A stretch of DNA of 35,499 nucleotides, from NCBI RefSeq assembly GCF_001544555.2, contig NZ_FCOK02000093.1, positions 1 through 35,499 of the forward strand, in the 5' to 3' direction. The notes under the pieces were generated by a model, which saw only the letters and a program-made list of their open reading frames with translations, was not told the origin of the DNA and did no database searches. How positions within the stretch are numbered: the first letter of the stretch is position 1; every line of letters starts with the position of its first letter. A program made the position numbers and the translations under genes. Of this stretch, positions 31,876-35,499 are shown in pieces. Source of the stretch: Caballeronia udeis (lineage in GTDB: Bacteria; Pseudomonadota; Gammaproteobacteria; Burkholderiales; Burkholderiaceae).

Positions 31876-32892
31876 ATGCCGAGAGCTGCGCCCTATCAAA
31901 TCCGTGTTGCCGACACTGAATATTCCTATTTTTGCGAACCGGGAGAAAACATCCTGCGCGCTGGTTTACGCGCTGGCATTGGCATTCCCTACGAATGCAA
32001 TGCGGGAGGATGCGGATCCTGCAAGATCGAACTCGTCACGGGAGAGATTGAGGACCTAATGCCAGCCGCCCCGGGCATCCGTGCTAGAGAACGTAAGCGC
32101 AATCGTGTGCTCGCCTGTCAATGCACACCCTTGACCAATTGTGAAATCAGGACCCGTGTTGCACCGGAGTTCATCGCGCCAGTGCCGTCATTGCGCTTCG
32201 AGGCGCGCTTCGTGGCGAGCCGTGACATCACTGCCGACATTCGGGAATTTGTCTTTGCTGCAGTAGGCCCTTCCTGCTTCCTACCCGGCCAGTATGCGGT
32301 CCTGAATTTGCCGAGCCTACATCGGTCCCGCGCGTATTCGATGTCGAATCAGCCCAATAAGGCGGGTGAATGGGGCTTCATGATTCGCCGCGTCCCCGAT
32401 GGTCTTGTGAGTAACTATCTGTTCGATGTATTGAAAATAGGCGATTCGATATATATTGAGGGCCCCCTCGGGCTCGCCTATCTTCGCCCTCACACATCAC
32501 GCGACATAGTTTGCGTGGCAGGCGGCTCTGGGCTGGCACCGGTCGTGTCAATCGTCAACGCTCAACAATCCGGCGAACCGGGACCTGGCACCCGCTGGCT
32601 CTTTTACGGCGGCCGCGGGCCCGCGGATATTCCGGAGTTTGGGCAGCTAATCTTGACCGGGACACCCACTCGCGTGCACACGTCCGTTTCCGTAGCAGCT
32701 CTAGCGGCAGGCGCAGGCTGGCGCGGAGATGTGTGCTTCGTCCACGAACTGCTCGAACGCAATCTGCCCGCCCCCCTTGCCACGTACGACTACTATTTGG
32801 CGGGACCACCGCCAATGATCGAGGTGCTCGTGCGGATGCTTGTGGCGCAAAAAGTTTCTCTTGGCAGCATCCGCTACGATCGCTTTTTCTAA
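31876..32892 (+). CDS. Ferredoxin-NAD(P)H reductase of the second dioxygenase
   Basis: A 338-residue flavoprotein with an N-terminal plant-type [2Fe-2S] domain: Cys41, Cys46 and Cys49 in YECNAGGCGSCK, and Cys81 or Cys83 in LACQC. An FAD domain follows (RAYSMSNQP) and an NAD domain (VAGGSGLAP, terminal 'YLAGPPPMIEV' and a final aromatic 'DRFF'). It resembles the XylA/TbuC/TomA5-type electron-transfer components. It most likely reduces the Rieske ferredoxin at 24490-24921, which feeds the dioxygenase at 28202-29536. It is the only enzyme gene of the second cluster on the plus strand, divergent from the array, with the GntR regulator downstream. Confidence 0.87.
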   Translation: MPRAAPYQIRVADTEYSYFCEPGENILRAGLRAGIGIPYECNAGGCGSCKIELVTGEIEDLMPAAPGIRARERKRNRVLACQCTPLTNCEIRTRVAPEFIAPVPSLRFEARFVASRDITADIREFVFAAVGPSCFLPGQYAVLNLPSLHRSRAYSMSNQPNKAGEWGFMIRRVPDGLVSNYLFDVLKIGDSIYIEGPLGLAYLRPHTSRDIVCVAGGSGLAPVVSIVNAQQSGEPGPGTRWLFYGGRGPADIPEFGQLILTGTPTRVHTSVSVAALAAGAGWRGDVCFVHELLERNLPAPLATYDYYLAGPPPMIEVLVRMLVAQKVSLGSIRYDRFF

Positions 32893-32982
32893 TAGGGGTC
32901 GACCTTGTAGTGTCAGATGCCCGACTCTCTGGAGTGGAAAACGGAGGTACACTATTCCTGATAACCTATATTGATCAGACCT

Positions 32983-33744
32983 ATGGCAGATATGAATTCC
33001 GGTGACGCAAAGAAAGAAACATCAGTGCGGCGACCCGCGCAGCAGTTTCGAGCCGTGAAGCCCCAGCGAGTTTTCGAAGAGATCTGCAGCCAGATCCGGC
33101 AAGATCTATCAGACGGTAAGCTGAGACCCGGTGACAAATTGCCCGCCGAGCGGATCCTGGCAGAACAGTTTTCGGTGAGCCGCGCGGCGTTGAGGGAAGC
33201 GCTTCGCTCGCTAGAAGGAGCCGGGATCGTCAAGCTGCTCAAGGGAACGAACGGGGGTGCGGTTATCCTGGACGGCACGCGCAATACCGTGGCGCAATCC
33301 ATCGCGGACTTTCGTAGTCTGGGACGCGTATCCCTGTCAGAGATCGCCGAAGCACGAATTCTCATTCAAGAGACGATCGTCAGGCTTGCCGTACATCGCG
33401 CGACGGACGAAGACATTGAGGCGCTTGAGGAAAATGTGCGTCAGACTGCGGAATTCGTTGCTCAAAAGGATTTCGAAGCCCGGATGGAAGCGAGTCTCGA
33501 ATTTTACCGATTGCTCGCGCTTTGCACCGGCAATCAGCTTCTCGTCATTATCAACGATGCGCTCGCGACGATCCTGCGCCCCTATGTTATGTACGTCGTC
33601 AAGTCATTCGGCTACGACATTGTCCGGCATCGCCGTCGATTCCTGAAACATCTTAAAGACCGTAATGAAAGCAAAGCCGTCGGCGAAATCACGAGTCATC
33701 TATCAAAAATTCATTCAATGATCGAACCTCTGAACAATCAGTAG
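32983..33744 (+). CDS. GntR-family regulator, FadR subfamily (FCD domain)
   Basis: A 253-residue regulator. The winged helix-turn-helix is 'LRPGDKLPAERILAEQFSVSRAALREALRSLEGAGIVKLLKG', preceded by 'VFEEICSQIRQDL'. The C-terminal all-helical FCD ligand domain has 'LIQETIVRLAVHRATDEDIEAL', 'EFYRLLALCTGNQLL' and metal-site-type histidines in HRRRFLKHL and SHLSKIH. FadR-type proteins commonly repress catabolic operons until an organic acid binds. It lies 90 bases after the reductase, and two matching operator-like palindromes lie in the divergent promoter region. The open frame begins at a TTG at 32971; I use the ATG at 32983, and the start is not firmly fixed because no strong ribosome site is visible. 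Confidence 0.83.
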   Translation: MADMNSGDAKKETSVRRPAQQFRAVKPQRVFEEICSQIRQDLSDGKLRPGDKLPAERILAEQFSVSRAALREALRSLEGAGIVKLLKGTNGGAVILDGTRNTVAQSIADFRSLGRVSLSEIAEARILIQETIVRLAVHRATDEDIEALEENVRQTAEFVAQKDFEARMEASLEFYRLLALCTGNQLLVIINDALATILRPYVMYVVKSFGYDIVRHRRRFLKHLKDRNESKAVGEITSHLSKIHSMIEPLNNQ

Positions 33745-34100
33745 CGAGCTAGCGCGGGCGCATCATGATGCAGTCTCAAACATGCGCGAGCGATATCGAT
33801 GCTGCAGATTGATATCTTGAGGCGACTCATATCCGTTCGATTCTGAGCTTGTTGCGATATGGTTGCTGCCGCAGCACCGCTACGGTGGTGACCTATCTTG
33901 AAGTTCGAAAGCCTTCGTCATCCTATTAACGATCACACCGGTCTCTCACCCTTTGACGTCGCGATGATGATGATAGGCTTGCGTAACCATGATGAAAAAT
34001 TAAATCTTTGGAAGATTCATACAGAAAACGTGATTGGATTCCGAGGTCATCGGGTGCAACTTCCAGGATACCCGGCTCGGCAAGCGGTTCGGGACACTGC
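33745..34100. other. Intergenic, probably eroded sequence
   Basis: These 356 bases follow the GntR gene. On the minus strand there is an open frame of about 60 codons (34135 to 33926, containing PEILKQCPEPLAEPGI and VAPDDLGIQSRF) that looks protein-like, but I do not recognise it. It could be remains of a gene cut when the neighbouring PEP-mutase homologue was truncated. No RNA gene or terminator is seen. Confidence 0.35.
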
Positions 34101-34628
34101 TTAAGAATCTCTGGAGGGGTAGCCTCGCAATGCATTCGGCCTCATGCTGCTCGCAGTGACATTCGTTCGCGCAATGATTGCGAGCCCAGGGTCAGATCGA
34201 GCGTCCAGCGCTGAAAGCAGCTTGCCCATCCACTCCTCAATGAACGTGAGCGTCGCCTTCGACACGCCGAATGGACGCGGCAACACGTAGTCTTCGATGG
34301 TCAATCCCGCTACGCCGGCGTTCTCCAGTTCCTTAACGGTGCACGCGCCATTGAGGGCATTTCCGTAGCCGTGGTCAGCGTCTACCAGAAGCGGAATCGC
34401 CGACGCTCCACATGCTTGTGCCGCAATCTGTGCGAGCTCGGTCAACGTGACTAGCGCGATATCCGGCGCGCCGAGCACCATCATCGACTCCACAGAGCCG
34501 GCAATCAGGCCAATCTCAAAACCGGCACTCCCCGCCGAATGGGCCGATAGCGAGTCGTAGACCAAAGGGCAGATCGTCAGGCTTTCGCGTCCCAGTATTT
34601 CCTTCAGCTTCTTACGAGCTGAATTCAT
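34101..34628 (-). pseudogene. PEP-mutase/isocitrate-lyase superfamily protein (oxaloacetate-decarboxylase-like), truncated
   Basis: From the ATG at 34628 the frame gives about 150 residues of a phosphoenolpyruvate-mutase-type TIM barrel: 'VYDSLSAHSAGSAGFEIGLIAGSV', 'LLVDADHGYGNALN' (metal-binding Asp pair region), 'ELENAGVAGLTIED' and 'DPGLAIIARTN'. Homology then ends at 'NVTASS', and the frame closes after about 15 unrelated codons. Family members are about 285-290 residues, so roughly the last 40 percent is missing. In intact form it would decarboxylate oxaloacetate or cleave a related C-C or C-P bond. I judge it a pseudogene; upstream lies a porin stub, also broken. Confidence 0.75.
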
Positions 34629-34695
34629 ATCGTCTTCCAGATGACGGTTTCGGCAAGGGGCCTCCCCTGCTGGGTTGTTAAAGAGGCCCCCTCGA

Positions 34696-34842
34696 TTAGA
34701 ACTTGTGGCGAATCCCAATGCGTACGACAGCAATCTTGTCGGTGTTTGACGGTGTGAGCGTATTCACCGAGGCAACCGCGACCTGGCCTGTCGAGTCATG
34801 TCCAGTCGCCTTTTGCAGGATGCCGAGCAGGTACACGTCTGT
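34696..34842 (-). pseudogene. Porin C-terminal stub
   Basis: Forty-eight residues (TDVYLLGILQKATGHDS, ending IAVVRIGIRHKF) are the last strands of a third Burkholderia-type porin, closely resembling the ends of the two complete porins. Upstream of 'TDVYLLG' the sequence changes abruptly at about 34843 into an integrase fragment on the other strand, so most of the gene was lost in a rearrangement. Confidence 0.8.
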
Positions 34843-34846
34843 GATC

Positions 34847-35110
34847 CAGCGCGTGAGTCGCAGCCAAGGCAAGATGGCCGTCACCGCGCTGCGCTCGTTC
34901 CTGCGATTTCTACTGCAGCGTGGTGCCATTCAGACAGACTTGGCTCGCACTCTGCCTGGCGTTGCATGCTGGAGACTGTCACACCTGCCCAGGTCGTTGC
35001 CTCCCGATCAGGTCGAACGATTGCTCGCCTGCTGCGATCGCAGCACACCTGGCGGCGAGCGCGACTATGCGATCTTGGTGCTCGTGGCCCGACTGGTTTT
35101 GGTGCAAACG
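34847..35110 (+). pseudogene. Tyrosine recombinase (phage-type integrase) fragment
   Basis: A plus-strand frame reads SRSQGKMAVTALRSFLRFLL, then QRGAIQTDLARTLPGV, 'WRLSHLPRSLPPDQVERLLACCDR' and 'GERDYAILVLVARL'. This is the junction of the SAM-like core-binding domain and the start of the catalytic domain of a tyrosine recombinase. The catalytic Arg, His and Tyr motifs are absent. After 'VARL' the sequence is degenerate. It is a fragment, fused at its left to a porin stub. Confidence 0.7.
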
Positions 35111-35161
35111 GAGACAGTGAATGGGTTAGAGTCGTCGGACTACACGAACTGATGACCGATG

Positions 35162-35200
35162 ATGAGTAAGCTGAAGAGCCTGGACAAGCTGTTCGATGGG
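35162..35200 (+). pseudogene. IS6-family transposase N-terminal stub
   Basis: The ATG at 35162 begins MSKLKSLDKLFDG, the typical start of an IS6-family transposase. Codons for KLKSLDK.FDG also occur at 920-884 on the opposite strand. The coding stops being transposase-like at about 35199, where another IS6-type terminal repeat begins, so a second element interrupted it. Confidence 0.6.
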
Positions 35201-35213
35201 TTCTGTCGCAATA
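35199..35213. repeat. IS6-family terminal inverted repeat
   Basis: GGTTCTGTCGCAATA marks the left end of the IS6-family element that continues off the right edge. It lies 77 bases from the transposase stop, the usual distance, and resembles the relic ends at 638 (GGCTCTGATGCAAAT) and 3600 (GGCTCTGGTGAAAAG). The other end of the element is outside the window. Confidence 0.65.
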
Positions 35214-35275
35214 AGGATATCCAGGCGAGAAAAATTCATAATGATATGGATAACTTATTTGACCAATGAATAAAA

Positions 35276-35499
35276 CTACTCGGCGGGAGTCTGGCCTATC
35301 CTGCTGCCTTTCAACTGCCCCTTCTTGATCATGTGCATCAGTTCGATGCCGCTCAGCAGGATGCGTGCGCACCGAAAGGTCTTAAACCCGAGCATGGGCC
35401 GAGCGCGACGCTTGATTGCCCAGTGATCCTGTTCGATTATGTTGTTCAGATACTTGTTTTGGCGGATCTTGATTGGTGTGTCGCGCTCTGCATTGAGGG
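35276..35499 (-). CDS. IS6-family transposase, C-terminal part (gene continues past the right edge)
   Basis: The last 74 codons of a DDE transposase are present: 'KYLNNIIEQDHWAIKRRARPMLGFKTF' includes the catalytic Glu (IIEQDH), followed by 'CARILLSGIELMHMIKKGQ' and a stop at 35278-35276. The frame is clean, so this copy could be intact. It differs from the relic at 638-920 (SAATTISGIEL type), so at least two IS6-family lineages have visited the region. Confidence 0.85.
   Translation of the reverse strand, partial: LNAERDTPIKIRQNKYLNNIIEQDHWAIKRRARPMLGFKTFRCARILLSGIELMHMIKKGQLKGSRIGQTPAE

Noticed and set aside
1..35499. CRISPR arrays, tRNA or rRNA genes, toxin-antitoxin or phage-defence genes
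   Set aside because: No regularly spaced repeats, no tRNA-like folds with CCA-type ends, and no proteins of those families were seen.

Overview
The window looks like accessory DNA of a high-GC betaproteobacterium of the Burkholderiaceae (Paraburkholderia/Burkholderia/Caballeronia type). Evidence: two complete 16-strand Gram-negative porins of the Burkholderia OmpC-like kind, a TctABC tripartite tricarboxylate transporter, an AAHS-type aromatic acid permease, and protein sequences close to the Comamonas terephthalate (Tph) enzymes. Assignments rest on reading the sequence and on remembered family features; no database search was run.

Region 1 (about 1-6100) is a decayed patchwork. It holds an intact flavin reductase (118-630, minus), an internally deleted IS6-family transposase relic (638-920), a peptide-ABC binding-protein stub (921-1126), an intact amidase (1203-2669), a wrecked ABC ATPase (2714-3181), a second IS6-type end (3600-3680), the C-terminal stub of an autotransporter (3701-3937), a small KTSC-like protein (4046-4273), an AraC regulator broken by a stop and a frameshift (4666-5633), and a metallophosphoesterase fragment.

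Region 2 (6132-13622) is a terephthalate-type operon. On the minus strand, from the promoter outward, lie tphA2, tphA3, tphB (PdxA family) and tphA1, with short overlaps or gaps, then an AAHS permease and a porin. A divergent IclR regulator (TphR-like) faces them across an intergenic region with IclR-type half-sites. The expected product is protocatechuate; no protocatechuate ring-cleavage gene is in the window.

Region 3 (13950-33744) is a 17-gene minus-strand array running from a TctC-type binding protein (31612) to an aldehyde dehydrogenase (13950). In order it encodes: TctC, a meta-cleavage hydrolase, ring-hydroxylating dioxygenase alpha and beta, an extradiol dioxygenase, a short-chain dehydrogenase, an ACMSD-like amidohydrolase, a Rieske ferredoxin, a porin, a 2-hydroxypentadienoate hydratase and a divergent paralogue, acylating acetaldehyde dehydrogenase, 4-hydroxy-2-oxovalerate aldolase, TctB, TctA, a ThDP-dependent enzyme and an aldehyde dehydrogenase. 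A divergent ferredoxin-NAD(P)H reductase and a GntR/FadR regulator complete the set; two TGGTCTGTCCA-like sites lie in opposite orientation in the divergent promoter region. Together this reads as a complete route from an aromatic carboxylate, or a 2-oxo-acid precursor, to pyruvate and acetyl-CoA. The most unusual point is an ACMSD-fold decarboxylase where the p-cumate pathway uses the unrelated CmtD.

Region 4 (33745-35499) is again debris: a truncated PEP-mutase/oxaloacetate-decarboxylase homologue, a porin C-terminal stub joined to an integrase fragment, a transposase N-terminal stub, and the end of an IS6-family element that runs off the right edge. IS6-type relics thus lie on both sides of the catabolic block.
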